A stretch of 64,000 nt of DNA from Achromobacter sp. MFA1 R4 (GCF_900156745.1 NZ_LT707065.1:1178001-1242000); one strand, 5' to 3'. Positions 36,790 to 45,710 are shown, numbered from the stretch's first letter. Notes: generated by a model not told the origin, from the sequence alone. A program made the numbers and translations.

Positions 36790-37623
36790 TCACAGTTCCG
36801 GCGCCGGCACCGAGTCGGTGGGCACGTCCATCGTGAAGCCGAACCACTTGGTCTGCAGCGCCTGCAACTGGCCGGACTTGGCCGCGCGCGCGATCCCGTC
36901 GGAGAAGAACTTCACCAGCGACGCGCTGTCCGCGTCCTTGCGACCGACCCAGCCGAAGTACGTCTTCGGACCGATCGGCTGGTCGATCACCGCATACACA
37001 TCCGAACGGGTCTTCACCAGCGTCGCCAAGTTGGCAAGCGACTGCGCCACCGCCGACAGACGGCCAGCCGCGAGGTCGGCGTAGGCCTCATCGAAACTGA
37101 CGTATTCGCGGATGGTGACGGCGGGCTTGCCGTCGGCCTGGAGCTTCTTGGCATAGTCCTGCAGCGCCTTCAACTGCGCGGACCCCGCCTGCGAACCGAC
37201 CACCTTGCCCGCGATGCCCGACGGGTCGGTCAGCGCCGCGTCGTCCTTGCGCTTGACCAGCGCCGTCGTGGCGTCGGCAATCGGCACCGTAAACGCGAAC
37301 TTGGCGGCGCGGTCCTTGGTCATGGTGACCGACGTCACCACGAAATCGAAACGCTTGGTCGCCAAGCCCGGCAGGATGCCCTGGAACGGCACGTCGAACT
37401 GCTTGACCTTCACGCCCGGCGCATCAGCCAGGATGAGATTCATCAGGTCCGGCCCATAGCCCACGATCTTGCCGTCCTGCACGAACTCGAACGGCGCGAA
37501 TTGCGCTTCGGTGCCGACGACGATCTCTTTCTTGCTCTTGATCGTGTCCAGCAGATCGGCGCTGTGCGCGGCGCCGGCCATGAATAAAGACATCGCTCCA
37601 GCGAATACGCGGCGTAGCAGCAT
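36790..37623 (-). CDS. periplasmic amino-acid-type binding protein
   Basis: 277 aa, family 3 solute-binding protein. Signal peptide ending at AGAAHSA (residue 21); then IVVGTEAQFAPFEFVQDGKI, GYGPDLMNLIL, FDFVVTSVTMTKDRA. First gene of the operon, transcribed from the operator region upstream. The ligand could be an amino acid, ureide or guanidino compound given the downstream hydrolases. Confidence 0.9.
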   Translation of the reverse strand: MLLRRVFAGAMSLFMAGAAHSADLLDTIKSKKEIVVGTEAQFAPFEFVQDGKIVGYGPDLMNLILADAPGVKVKQFDVPFQGILPGLATKRFDFVVTSVTMTKDRAAKFAFTVPIADATTALVKRKDDAALTDPSGIAGKVVGSQAGSAQLKALQDYAKKLQADGKPAVTIREYVSFDEAYADLAAGRLSAVAQSLANLATLVKTRSDVYAVIDQPIGPKTYFGWVGRKDADSASLVKFFSDGIARAAKSGQLQALQTKWFGFTMDVPTDSVPAPEL

Positions 37624-37670
37624 GACATTTCCCCTGTGTCTGAGTATCCGGACCGGGCAGGCGCCCGGTT

Positions 37671-37707
37671 ATGTAAGTCACTCGCACTGTATGCAAGTCA
37701 CTTGCAT
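37671..37707. promoter_or_regulatory. tandem 17-bp operator upstream of the nitrogen operon
   Basis: ATGCAAGTCACTTGCAT (37691-37707) is an 8-bp palindrome around a central C. An imperfect copy, ATGTAAGTCACTCGCAC, starts exactly 20 bp earlier at 37671, so both sites face the same side of the helix. The operon starts about 50 bp away on the minus strand. The rest of 37,624-37,860 shows no gene. Confidence 0.6.
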
Positions 37708-37860
37708 GGATATCAAGCAAGTTTCATGCCAACCGGTTTGCGTGGGGAAAGGGGAATACGCAGGGCTGTCGCGCACCAGGCTGGTGCGATATGCGGCGCG
37801 GGCGGGCACCAGATTGGTGGCGCCCGCCCGCCGGATACCCGTGTGGGACGGCGACGGCTT

Positions 37861-38376
37861 TCAGCCCGGCTCCGCCAGCAACCGCTGGATCTGCGCCTCG
37901 GTTTCCTTGTAGCGGCCTTCGCCAAAGTGGCTGTAGACGATCCTGCCCTGCTTGTCGATCAGGTACGCCGCGGGCCAATACTGGTTGCGGTAGGCGGTCC
38001 ACGTGGCGTAGCGGTTGTCCTGCGCCACCGGATAGGTGATGCCGTAGCGCTGCAGCGCCTTTTCCACATTGGGCGTGGACCGCTCGAAGGGAAACTCCGG
38101 CGTGTGCACGCCCACCACCACCAGGCCCTGGTCCTTGTACTTCTGATACCAGCTCGTAACGTAGGGCAGCGTGCGGATGCAGTTGATGCAGGTGTAGGTC
38201 CAGAAATCCACCAGCACCACCTTGCCGCGCAGCGATTCCATCGTCAGCGGCTCGCTATTGAGCCAGGTCTGGATGCCGGTGAATTCCGGGGCCTGGGGCG
38301 CGGCCTGCGCGGCACCTTGCATCAGGGTCGTCGCGATCAGCGCGCCCAGGGCAATCTTCTTGAATGTGGCATACAT
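37861..38376 (-). CDS. periplasmic TlpA/DipZ-type thioredoxin-like protein
   Basis: 171 aa from ATG 38376 (AAGGAG 7 bp upstream; the open frame to 38685 is antisense to the CcdA gene). Signal peptide to about residue 26 (QGAAQAAPQ). Redox motif TYTCINCIRTLPYV with CxxC at residues 63 and 66, and AYLIDKQGRIVY as in redoxin proteins. Likely reduced by the CcdA-type protein encoded just upstream. Confidence 0.85.
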   Translation of the reverse strand: MYATFKKIALGALIATTLMQGAAQAAPQAPEFTGIQTWLNSEPLTMESLRGKVVLVDFWTYTCINCIRTLPYVTSWYQKYKDQGLVVVGVHTPEFPFERSTPNVEKALQRYGITYPVAQDNRYATWTAYRNQYWPAAYLIDKQGRIVYSHFGEGRYKETEAQIQRLLAEPG

Positions 38377-38393
38377 GGTTGACTCCTTGTCGG

Positions 38394-39080
38394 TCAGGCG
38401 AACAGGTTGGCGATCCAGGCATAGGCCAGGACGTCGTACTGGAAATGGATGGCGATGGCGGTCAGGACCAGCAGCACGCCGAATCCCTGCTGCAGCCGGT
38501 GCGTGTGGCGCGACAGGCCGCGCACCCGGGTGGCGATGGCCTGCCCGCCATAGGCGATCACCAGCATGGGCACGCCCGCGCCGATGGCGAACACCAGCAG
38601 CAGCGTGCTGGACTGCACGAGGTCCTGCGCCTTGGCGGCCAGCACCAGGATCGACGCCAGCACCGGCCCGGCGCACGGCGTCCACACGGCGCCCAGCGAC
38701 AGGCCCAGCACGAAGCCGCCGGCATTGCCGCTGCCCGTGCCGCCCGCGGCGGCCAGGCGCTGCAACGGACCGCCCACATAGGCGATCAGGCGGTCGTAGG
38801 GTTGGGGCCAGATCCGCGCCAGGCCGAACAGGACCAGCAACACGATGGAGGTCGAGCGCACGGCTTCGTGCACGTGTTCATTCAGGTTGGAGATAAGACT
38901 GAGCGCGATCCCCAGGCCGGCGAACGCCAGCACGAAGCCCGATACGACGAACACGGGGCGCAGCCGGTCGCCGCGTTCCAGCGAGGTGCCCAGCAGCACC
39001 GGCAACAGGGGCAGCACGCAGGGCGACGCGATGGTCAGCATGCCGGCAAGCAGAGCGATGGGAGTGTTGATGAGGTCCAT
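38394..39080 (-). CDS. CcdA/DsbD-type thiol-disulfide transmembrane protein
   Basis: 228 aa from ATG 39080 (AAAGGACG upstream). Six or more membrane helices with the two conserved Cys in TIASPCVLPLLPVLLG and AVWTPCAGPVLAS, which carry electrons from cytoplasmic thioredoxin to the periplasm. It and the thioredoxin-like partner 17 bp downstream together equal the split parts of DipZ. Confidence 0.85.
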   Translation of the reverse strand: MDLINTPIALLAGMLTIASPCVLPLLPVLLGTSLERGDRLRPVFVVSGFVLAFAGLGIALSLISNLNEHVHEAVRSTSIVLLVLFGLARIWPQPYDRLIAYVGGPLQRLAAAGGTGSGNAGGFVLGLSLGAVWTPCAGPVLASILVLAAKAQDLVQSSTLLLVFAIGAGVPMLVIAYGGQAIATRVRGLSRHTHRLQQGFGVLLVLTAIAIHFQYDVLAYAWIANLFA

Positions 39081-39253
39081 GGGGGTCGTCCTTTGGAAAG
39101 TGACCCCATTGCACCCGCCGCACGTATCCGCCATGTGCCGGATCGGGGCATTTTTTCAAGCGCGTGTATCCGCCGCCAGGGCGTATACAGTACGACACAC
39201 TTGCCGGCCGGGGCGGCGCTATAAAGCGTTCAACCCGATAAGCGGAGCCCCTC

Positions 39254-39385
39254 ATGAAGCGCTTTCTTGCCGTACTGCTGCTGCTCTTTGGCGGCTTCAC
39301 CACCGAAGCCGCCAAGCCCTTCCAGTGCCAGCTCATCTCGAACACCCGCCCGCGCCGCGATCCCCTGCCCCCGGGCGAGCGCTAG
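39254..39385 (+). CDS. short secreted peptide
   Basis: 43 aa, MKRFLAVLLLLFGGF as a signal sequence, then a short Arg/Pro-rich remainder with one Cys (KPFQCQLISNTRPRR). GGAG 9 bp upstream of the ATG. No family recognised. It precedes the two-component genes by about 70 bp. Confidence 0.4.
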   Translation: MKRFLAVLLLLFGGFTTEAAKPFQCQLISNTRPRRDPLPPGER

Positions 39386-39454
39386 GACCTAGAATTCTTG
39401 AACCGGACGGGCGCGCCCGCCGCGCCCTCACCACCCAATAGAAGGCACCCGCAG

Positions 39455-40195
39455 ATGGATCACATAGACCACGTCATGATCGTGGACGACGATCGGGAAA
39501 TCCGTGAGCTTGCCGGCGGCTTCCTCAGGAAGAACGGCCTGACGGTCACGCTGGCCGCCGATGGACGGCAGATGCGGTCCCTGCTGGAAAGCCTGTCCGT
39601 CGACCTGATCGTGCTGGACCTCATGATGCCCGGCGACGACGGCCTGGTGCTGTGCCGCGAACTGCGCAGCGGCAAGCACCGCCGCATCCCCATCCTGATG
39701 CTGACGGCGCGCAGCGACGACATGGACCGCGTCCTGGGCCTGGAAATGGGCGCGGACGACTACCTGGTCAAGCCCTTCGTGGCGCGCGAACTGCTGGCCC
39801 GCATCAAGGCGATCCTGCGCCGCACGCGCATGCTGCCGCCCAATTTCCAGGTGACCGAACCGGGCCGCGAGATCGCCTTCGGCGCCTGGCGGCTGGACAC
39901 CACCGCGCGCCACCTGCTGGACGCCGACGGCACCATCGTGTCGCTCAGCGGCGCGGAATACCGGCTGCTGCGCGTCTTCCTCGATCATCCCCAGCGCGTG
40001 CTCAACCGCGACCAGCTTTTGAACCTGACGCAGGGCCGCGATGCCGATTTCTTCGGGCGCTCCATCGACCTCCTGGTCAGCCGACTGCGCCAGCGGCTGC
40101 GCGAGGACGCGCGCGAGCCCATGTACATCAAGACCGTGCGCAGCGAAGGCTATGTCTTCTCCGCCGCCGTCGACGTCTCGGATTCCAGCCAGTGA
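39455..40195 (+). CDS. OmpR-family response regulator
   Basis: 246 aa. Receiver domain with acidic pocket (VDDDRE, residues 10-15), phosphorylated Asp55 in IVLDLMMPGDDG, and Lys in DYLVKPF. C-terminal winged helix (about 140-240: RLLRVFLDHPQRVLNRDQLL, DLLVSRLRQRLRED). ATG 39455 has GAAGG upstream. The stop overlaps the kinase start by 4 bp. Confidence 0.9.
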   Translation: MDHIDHVMIVDDDREIRELAGGFLRKNGLTVTLAADGRQMRSLLESLSVDLIVLDLMMPGDDGLVLCRELRSGKHRRIPILMLTARSDDMDRVLGLEMGADDYLVKPFVARELLARIKAILRRTRMLPPNFQVTEPGREIAFGAWRLDTTARHLLDADGTIVSLSGAEYRLLRVFLDHPQRVLNRDQLLNLTQGRDADFFGRSIDLLVSRLRQRLREDAREPMYIKTVRSEGYVFSAAVDVSDSSQ

Positions 40196-41517
40196 ACGCC
40201 GCCGCGCCGCGCCCGTTCGCCTGGCCCCGCACGCTGGTCGCCCGGCTGTTCCTGATTTTCCTGGCGGGCCTGGTCCTGGCCTATGGCCTGTCGTTCGCGT
40301 CGCTCTTTTATGAGCGCTACAGCGCCACCCGCAACATGATGCTCGGCGACCTGGAGCGCGACGTCGCCATCGCCATGGACATCCTGGACCGGCTGCCCGC
40401 CGCCGAACGCCCCGCGTGGCTGCCGCGCCTGTCCAGCAGCAACCGCCAGTACCTGCTGGGCGACGGCAAGGCCGACCAGCCGCTGTCCGATGACGCGGCG
40501 CGCACCGCCGCGCAATCGATCGAGGCCGCGCTGGGGCCGGAGCGGCCGGTGACGGTGCGCGCCATGGCCGACGATCCGCGCCACATCCAGGCCCGCGTCG
40601 TGCTGTCCGACGGCCAGCCGGCGATCCTGGACATCGAACTGTCCCGCATGCGGCCGGCGCCGTGGCTGTTCGGCGTGCTGGGCGTACAGCTTCTGCTGCT
40701 CGCCGGCTGCGCCTGGCTGGCCGTGCGCCTGGTCGTCCGCCCCCTGACGCGCCTGGCCCGCGCGGCCGAGGATCTGGATCCCGACCAGAAAAGCCCCCTG
40801 CTGGACGAGGCCGGCCCCGCCGAGGTCGCGCATGCGGCCGTCGCCTTCAACGCCATGCAGGACCGCATCGCCGCCCACGTCGCCGAGCGCATGCAGATGC
40901 TGGGCGCGATCTCGCACGACCTGCAGACGCCCATCACGCGCATGAAGCTGCGCACCGAATTCATGGACCCGTCCTCCGACCGCGACAAGCTGGCGCAGGA
41001 CCTGAACGAGGTGGAACGCCTGGTGCGCGAAGGCATCGACTACGCCCGCAGCGCGCATGGCAAGGCCGAGCCGCCTGCGCGCATCGACCTGAACGCCTTC
41101 CTGGACAGCCTGGTGTGCGACTACCAGGACACCGGCAAGGACGTCAGCCTGACGGGCGACGCCGCGCCGGCGCTGTCCACGCGCCCGCATGCGCTGCGGC
41201 GCATCCTGGGCAACCTGATCGACAACGCGCTGAAGTTCGCCGGCGCAGCCGAAGTGCGCGTGGCGGCGCGGGACGGCGGACGCCTGTCGATCTTCGTGCT
41301 GGATCGCGGGCCGGGCATCCCGGCGGGGGAACTGGACGCGGTGCTGCAACCTTTTTACCGCCTGGAAAGCTCCCGCAGCCGCGATACCGGCGGCACCGGT
41401 CTTGGGCTGGCCATCGCGCACCAACTGGCGGCGGCGTTGGGCGGCGCGCTGGTCCTGAGCAACCGCGAGGGCGGCGGCTTGTCAGCCGAAGTCAGGATCG
41501 CGGCGATCGGCCAGTAG
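40192..41517 (+). CDS. sensor histidine kinase
   Basis: 441 aa, GTG start overlapping the regulator stop. Two membrane helices (about 13-35 and 155-175) flank a periplasmic sensor of about 120 residues; then HAMP, H-box LGAISHDLQTPITRMKLR, N-box ILGNLIDNALKFA, and ATP motifs DRGPGIPAG and GGTGLGLAIA. The signal sensed is unknown. Forms a two-component pair with the preceding gene. Confidence 0.9.
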   Translation: MNAAAPRPFAWPRTLVARLFLIFLAGLVLAYGLSFASLFYERYSATRNMMLGDLERDVAIAMDILDRLPAAERPAWLPRLSSSNRQYLLGDGKADQPLSDDAARTAAQSIEAALGPERPVTVRAMADDPRHIQARVVLSDGQPAILDIELSRMRPAPWLFGVLGVQLLLLAGCAWLAVRLVVRPLTRLARAAEDLDPDQKSPLLDEAGPAEVAHAAVAFNAMQDRIAAHVAERMQMLGAISHDLQTPITRMKLRTEFMDPSSDRDKLAQDLNEVERLVREGIDYARSAHGKAEPPARIDLNAFLDSLVCDYQDTGKDVSLTGDAAPALSTRPHALRRILGNLIDNALKFAGAAEVRVAARDGGRLSIFVLDRGPGIPAGELDAVLQPFYRLESSRSRDTGGTGLGLAIAHQLAAALGGALVLSNREGGGLSAEVRIAAIGQ

Positions 41518-41535
41518 TTTCCGGCCAGGACCGCG

Positions 41536-42282
41536 TTACGCGCCCCGCAGCGCGCCCGACTGCAGCAGCGGCTTCATGATGCCGGCCGAATACACCCGCG
41601 CCAGGTTCACCAGGAAATCCGTGAAGTCCGCCTTCGCTGCATGGTCGGCGCTGTCGGAGATGATGCGCATCACGGCGAACGGCACGCCGAACTCATGGCA
41701 GACCTGCGCCATCGCGGCCCCCTCCATTTCCAGGCACAGCGCCTCGGGCAGACGTTCGCGCAGCGCGTGGGCCAGGTCGTTGTCGTTGACGAACACGTCC
41801 CCGGTCGCGATCAGGCCGTGGTGGACCTGGGGCGGCGCGGACGCAGACGGCAGGCCGCCGTTGCCCGCGAATTCCCGGGCGCTTTCCAGCAGCAGCGCGC
41901 TCAGGGCCGGATCGGCATCGAAACGCTCGCGGCCCAGCAGGGGGATTTCATGCCGGCCGAACAAAGGCCGCGCGTCCATGTCGTGCTGCATCAGCGCATC
42001 GGCCACGACCACGTCGCCCACCCGCACCCGCGGATGCAGGCCGCCCGCCAGCCCAGTGAAGATCACCCGCGACACGCCGAATTCCTGGATCACAATCGAC
42101 GCCGTGGCCGCGGCGGCCACCTTGCCGATGCGGCTGAGCGCGATCACGCAGGGCGTGCCCCACAGGCTCCCCACCTGGAAATCGCGCATGGCGATGCGGC
42201 AGGTCTGCGCGCCGGGATCCATGGCCGCAAGCAGGTCGGCGATTTCTTCGTGCAGCGCGCCCAGGATGGCAAGACGTCCCAT
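41536..42282 (-). CDS. mtnN: 5'-methylthioadenosine/S-adenosylhomocysteine nucleosidase-like
   Basis: 248 aa. Hydrolyses MTA or SAH to adenine plus a thio-sugar. Family pattern: MGRLAILGALHEEIADLL with the catalytic Glu, VIFTGLAGGLHPRVRVGDVVVA, CLEMEGAAMAQVCHEFGVPF, and ISDSAD with the catalytic Asp. ATG 42282 chosen; the upstream open frame is unrelated. Standalone gene, convergent with the kinase. Confidence 0.8.
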   Translation of the reverse strand: MGRLAILGALHEEIADLLAAMDPGAQTCRIAMRDFQVGSLWGTPCVIALSRIGKVAAAATASIVIQEFGVSRVIFTGLAGGLHPRVRVGDVVVADALMQHDMDARPLFGRHEIPLLGRERFDADPALSALLLESAREFAGNGGLPSASAPPQVHHGLIATGDVFVNDNDLAHALRERLPEALCLEMEGAAMAQVCHEFGVPFAVMRIISDSADHAAKADFTDFLVNLARVYSAGIMKPLLQSGALRGA

Positions 42283-42520
42283 GATGTTCTTCTTCCGTGA
42301 TTGATGCGCGGCCTCGCGCCGCCAGCGCGCAACATACTCCATTGCCATCGCGTCCGCCAACGCAGTCGCGGTTTGTATCGCAGCGTATCCGGCGGCCCCT
42401 CCGACACGTCGCGATGCCATCCCGCCGCGTCCCGGACACATGGCCGATACAGCGCCTTGTTGCAATGCAGGCTTTCAACCCACTGGCGCAGCCCGGCCGC
42501 GCCGACACCCTGGAGTCATC

Positions 42521-42946
42521 ATGGCAAAGCAACTTGAGCAGGTCCTCTACACCGCGCACACCCACACCACCGCCGGCCGCGAGGGCGCGGGACGCAGCAG
42601 CGACGGCGCGCTGGACGTGACGCTCAGCACGCCCGGATCGGGCAAGCCCGGCACCAATCCCGAACAGCTCTTCGGCGTGGGCTACTCCGCCTGCTTCATG
42701 GGCGCCATCAAGCGCGCCGGCGCCACCCACGGCGTCACCGTGCCGCGCGATGTCGCCATCGACGCCAGCGTGTCGCTAGGCAAGGTCGACAACGGCGAGA
42801 ATTTCGCCCTGGGCGTCACCCTGGCCGTCTCGCTGCCCGGCCTGACCGCCGACCAGAAGCAATTGCTGGTCGAATCGGCGCACCAGCTCTGCCCCTATTC
42901 GCGCGCCATCCGCGACAACATCGACGTGCGGTTCGAGATCGTCTGA
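42521..42946 (+). CDS. Ohr/OsmC-family organic hydroperoxide resistance protein
   Basis: 141 aa, the normal Ohr length. The two reactive cysteines are visible: Cys61-type in FGVGYSACFMGAIK and the second in AHQLCPYSRAIRDN. Reduces organic hydroperoxides via lipoylated partners. TGGAG ribosome site. No OhrR regulator gene adjacent. Confidence 0.85.
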   Translation: MAKQLEQVLYTAHTHTTAGREGAGRSSDGALDVTLSTPGSGKPGTNPEQLFGVGYSACFMGAIKRAGATHGVTVPRDVAIDASVSLGKVDNGENFALGVTLAVSLPGLTADQKQLLVESAHQLCPYSRAIRDNIDVRFEIV

Positions 42947-42952
42947 CGTCCC

Positions 42953-43000
42953 ACTTCCGGCGCGTTCAGGAAAGCGCCCCGCTGAACCGACCCCGGAAGT
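42953..43000 (+). other. two-tier stem-loop after the Ohr gene
   Basis: ACTTCCGG pairs with CCGGAAGT and inside it GTTCAG pairs with CTGAAC. No T-run follows, so it may be a factor-dependent terminator or an mRNA end-protecting structure. Confidence 0.4.
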
Positions 43001-43316
43001 CGGAATGGACCCAAGCTTCGGGGTTGTTGCAGCGAGCCGCTTTCCTGCCCTTTTCAGATACCAACCGATGGAAGTTCGGATTGCTGCTGATGCTGTAGTA
43101 AAGGCGTACTCCCACGCCTTGCTTCTGTTGCTTCCGCCCAGCAGGATCGCCCTCTCGGTCGGCGCTGGCTAGGCAAAAAGATGGTGTACATCCATGCAGC
43201 AGGGAAATCCCGCGCCCTGCGGCAAAGTCCCCGCGTGCTAGCTTGCCTCACAGAGGTGTAGTCCCAGCCGGCAGCATAGGTATCGCCAGACTTTATCTGT
43301 GTGTGGGGAGACGATC
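43001..43316. other. gap before the toxin-rich island
   Basis: About 315 bp with no supported gene or RNA seen. Base composition starts to fall here, marking the left edge of the accessory region. Confidence 0.4.
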
Positions 43317-44354
43317 ATGATGAAAAACCTCGCCGTATTCTTCGACGGAACGTGGAACGAACCCAACGACCGCACCAACGTCTACGAGCTCTACAAGGCA
43401 GCGCCCGAGACCAGCACGCAGGAAACGCTCTACATCGAGGGCGTCGGCACCCAAGGCCAGGGCCTGTGGGCCGCCATCGACAAATTCGTGGGCGGCGCCT
43501 TCGGCGCCGGCCTCTCGGCCAACATCCGGCAAGGCTACCGCTGGCTGTGCCAGCGCCACACCCCCGGCGACCGCATCTTCCTGTTCGGCTTCAGCCGCGG
43601 CGCGTACTCCGCCCGCAGCCTGGCGGGCATGGTGCGCAAATGCGGCCTGCTCAACCAGCCCACCGAAGACAACGTCTCCGAGGCCTACGCGCTGTACCGC
43701 GACGACTGCACACCGTCGTCCCTGGAAGCCGCCGCCTTCCGAGACCGCTTCTCCCGTGACACCGACCTGCACTTCGTCGGCGTCTGGGACACGGTGGGCA
43801 GCCTGGGCATTCCCGTCGGCGGCATCTCCTTTCCCGGGTTTTCCGGCTTCTACAACTTCCACGACACGGAACTGAGCAACCACGTCCTGAACGCGTACCA
43901 CGCCATCGCCACCAACGAATACCGCGAGCCCTACTTCCCGACCCTATGGACCCGCCGCGCCGGCTCCCCGCCCCGCCCGGCGCATTTGCCCGTCGAACAG
44001 CGCTGGTTCATCGGGGCGCACTCCGATGTGGGCGGGGGATATCAGGATGGGAGCTTGCAGACGCTGCCTGCGTCATGGCTGCAGGAAAAGGCGCGGCAGG
44101 CGGGGTTGGAGGCGGGGACGGTGCAGCGGATCTCGACCGATTACGAACAGTGCGAGCCGCATGACTCGTACAAGGAATTTACGCAGAAGGTGCCAATTCC
44201 GGTGAAAAAGCTGCCGAGGTTTTGGGATAAGGAGACGGTGCTGAATCTGACGATCGATGATCGGCTGGTGAGGCGGTTTGAGAAGAATCAGGCGTTTTTG
44301 AGGGAGTTTCCGGAGTTCAGGGAGGAATTGGGGAAGCTGAAGGTGGGGAGTTAG
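43317..44354 (+). CDS. DUF2235 alpha/beta-hydrolase (T6SS lipase-effector-like)
   Basis: 345 aa from ATG 43317 (GGGGAG upstream). DUF2235 marks: LAVFFDGTWNEPNDRTNVY, nucleophile Ser in FLFGFSRGAYSARSLAG, catalytic Asp in FVGVWDTVGS, and His in WFIGAHSDVGGGYQDG. The family includes Tle1-type phospholipase effectors of type VI secretion and is often linked to vgrG, but none lies here. Codon choice changes abruptly after about base 44,035 (many GGG, AGG, TTG), suggesting a mosaic gene. Confidence 0.8.
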   Translation: MMKNLAVFFDGTWNEPNDRTNVYELYKAAPETSTQETLYIEGVGTQGQGLWAAIDKFVGGAFGAGLSANIRQGYRWLCQRHTPGDRIFLFGFSRGAYSARSLAGMVRKCGLLNQPTEDNVSEAYALYRDDCTPSSLEAAAFRDRFSRDTDLHFVGVWDTVGSLGIPVGGISFPGFSGFYNFHDTELSNHVLNAYHAIATNEYREPYFPTLWTRRAGSPPRPAHLPVEQRWFIGAHSDVGGGYQDGSLQTLPASWLQEKARQAGLEAGTVQRISTDYEQCEPHDSYKEFTQKVPIPVKKLPRFWDKETVLNLTIDDRLVRRFEKNQAFLREFPEFREELGKLKVGS

Positions 44355-44392
44355 CCGGCTATACCTTCAAGCGCCTGATCGACGTGTGGCAC

Positions 44393-44686
44393 TCAGTTAG
44401 TGAACATCCGCTTCAGTTCGTCAAAGAAGGACGCTACCGTATAGCCCCAGAGCTTTGGATCGAACGAGCCCCACCGTCTCGCGAACTCTGCTTCCGCGTT
44501 CGAGGCATGGTGGTCCATGAAGCGGTTCATTTCAGCGCAGGCCCGGACAATTCGATCTACATCCACATCGCGCCTGTAGCAGGCGGCGATTTCTTCGATG
44601 GTGTCGCCGGATAAATCGAAATCTTCGTTGAAATAGGCCCAGAAAAGTTGGTCCAACTCTGGATATTGTTCTTTCATTGTCGTCAT
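44393..44686 (-). CDS. CdiI-type immunity protein
   Basis: 97 aa, acidic. MKEQYPELDQLFWAYFNEDF followed by LSGDTIEEIAACY matches the CdiI_2 family of contact-dependent inhibition immunity proteins. The ATG overlaps the frame-corrected stop of the RNase toxin gene (ATGA), so it should neutralise that toxin. Confidence 0.75.
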   Translation of the reverse strand: MTTMKEQYPELDQLFWAYFNEDFDLSGDTIEEIAACYRRDVDVDRIVRACAEMNRFMDHHASNAEAEFARRWGSFDPKLWGYTVASFFDELKRMFTN

Positions 44687-45515
44687 TGGACTGCCAGATA
44701 GGCGCTGAGCACGTAGTAGGGCATGCCGTTATAGGGCTGCTCTTTTTTAGAACGACTCTGACTACCGTCGCATCCACTGCCGCAGCCGCTCCTCTCGCGA
44801 GCACGACACCCACACCTTGGAAGACCGGGCCGCTCAGGCCCAATTTGGCGCCATTATGGGCCGACGCTGCCCATGTCGCCACCGTCTGAGCCTGACGGCG
44901 CATTAAGGCGTTCACCGCACGCTCCGCCCCCTCAACGGAATGAAAGGTCGAGGCGGCAGGCAGATGCGGCTCATTACGCAGCCTCGCTTCCAGGAATTCC
45001 TTCGTCTTGCCGACATGCTGTGCAAGGGTGTGCCCACCGGGGCTTCCGAGGACGCTGGCTTCATGTCGGGACAGCGATATCCGACCGGCGATCACGCTTG
45101 AAACCCGAATCGCCCTTATTGCGCCCGCGAATCCTGCGGGAACGGCAACCTCGACCGCCAAGCCCAGCGCCTGTCCCGAGCCGGGAGTTGCGCCCAATCT
45201 GGAGGCAAGCTCTGTAAGGCCCCTTTCGGTCAAGGATCGCGCTTGCTGCCCCGTCCATGCTTCATGCAGGCCAACCGCTGCCATATCGGAACCGTGGGCG
45301 CCTAGGAGAACACAACCAGCCTTGGTCAAGCCGGTGGGCTCAGGCACCACGCAGAGCGCAGCACCGCCCACCATTTCCGCCACGCCCGCCGCGAGGGTCA
45401 GGCCGCCCCACATTCGATTCGAAACCGTCGCTTCACTGCTGATCGAATCGCCTTGCAATATGGCTGCCAACTGCACCGGCGTGAGCACAATATTGATGCT
45501 TGAATCTTCAGTCAT
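44683..45515 (-). pseudogene. RNase A-type polymorphic toxin needing a -1 frameshift
   Basis: Encodes a 277-residue protein if read through a -1 shift at 44742-44748. The N-part (INIVLTPVQLAAILQGDSIS, then a hydrophobic helix pair) resembles delivery regions of secreted effectors. The C-part GGHTLAQHVGKTKEFLEARL plus LPAASTFHSVEGAERAV is the bacterial CdiA-CT RNase A domain with its catalytic His and Lys. In frame zero it runs on into nonsense; after the shift it ends in YYVLSAYLA, the normal family end, with the stop overlapping the immunity start. ATG 45515 has a GGGGCAG ribosome site. Either decayed or frameshift-dependent. Confidence 0.75.
44742..44748 (-). promoter_or_regulatory. A AAA AAG slippery heptamer in the toxin gene
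   Basis: In the reading frame the sequence is CTA AAA AAG, the same heptamer that drives -1 frameshifting in E. coli dnaX and IS3 elements. Slippage gives exactly the family-like C-terminus and the immunity-overlapping stop. No strong upstream Shine-Dalgarno-like stimulator was seen. Confidence 0.5.
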
Positions 45516-45668
45516 CCGTCTGCCCCGTATGGAAATAGGGCAACGAATGTCACGAAAATCGAACAGCCAGTCGATCAGCCTTGTCCGAAAACGCTGTTTT
45601 ATCGGCGCAGACCGCAAGCGCAGCGGGAAATTCCGGTCGGCAGTCCGCAAACGCCACCCGCCTCATGG

Positions 45669-45708
45669 CTACACGACTTCAGCGGACAATCACCCCGCCA
45701 CATACCCC
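45669..45708 (-). repeat. third copy of the iclR 3' end
   Basis: About 40 bp matching the ends of the iclR genes at 53,774 and 58,248: last codons GYVAG, the stop, and about 25 bp after it, with two substitutions. Sequence on both sides is unrelated. Confidence 0.75.
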
Positions 45709-45710
45709 TG

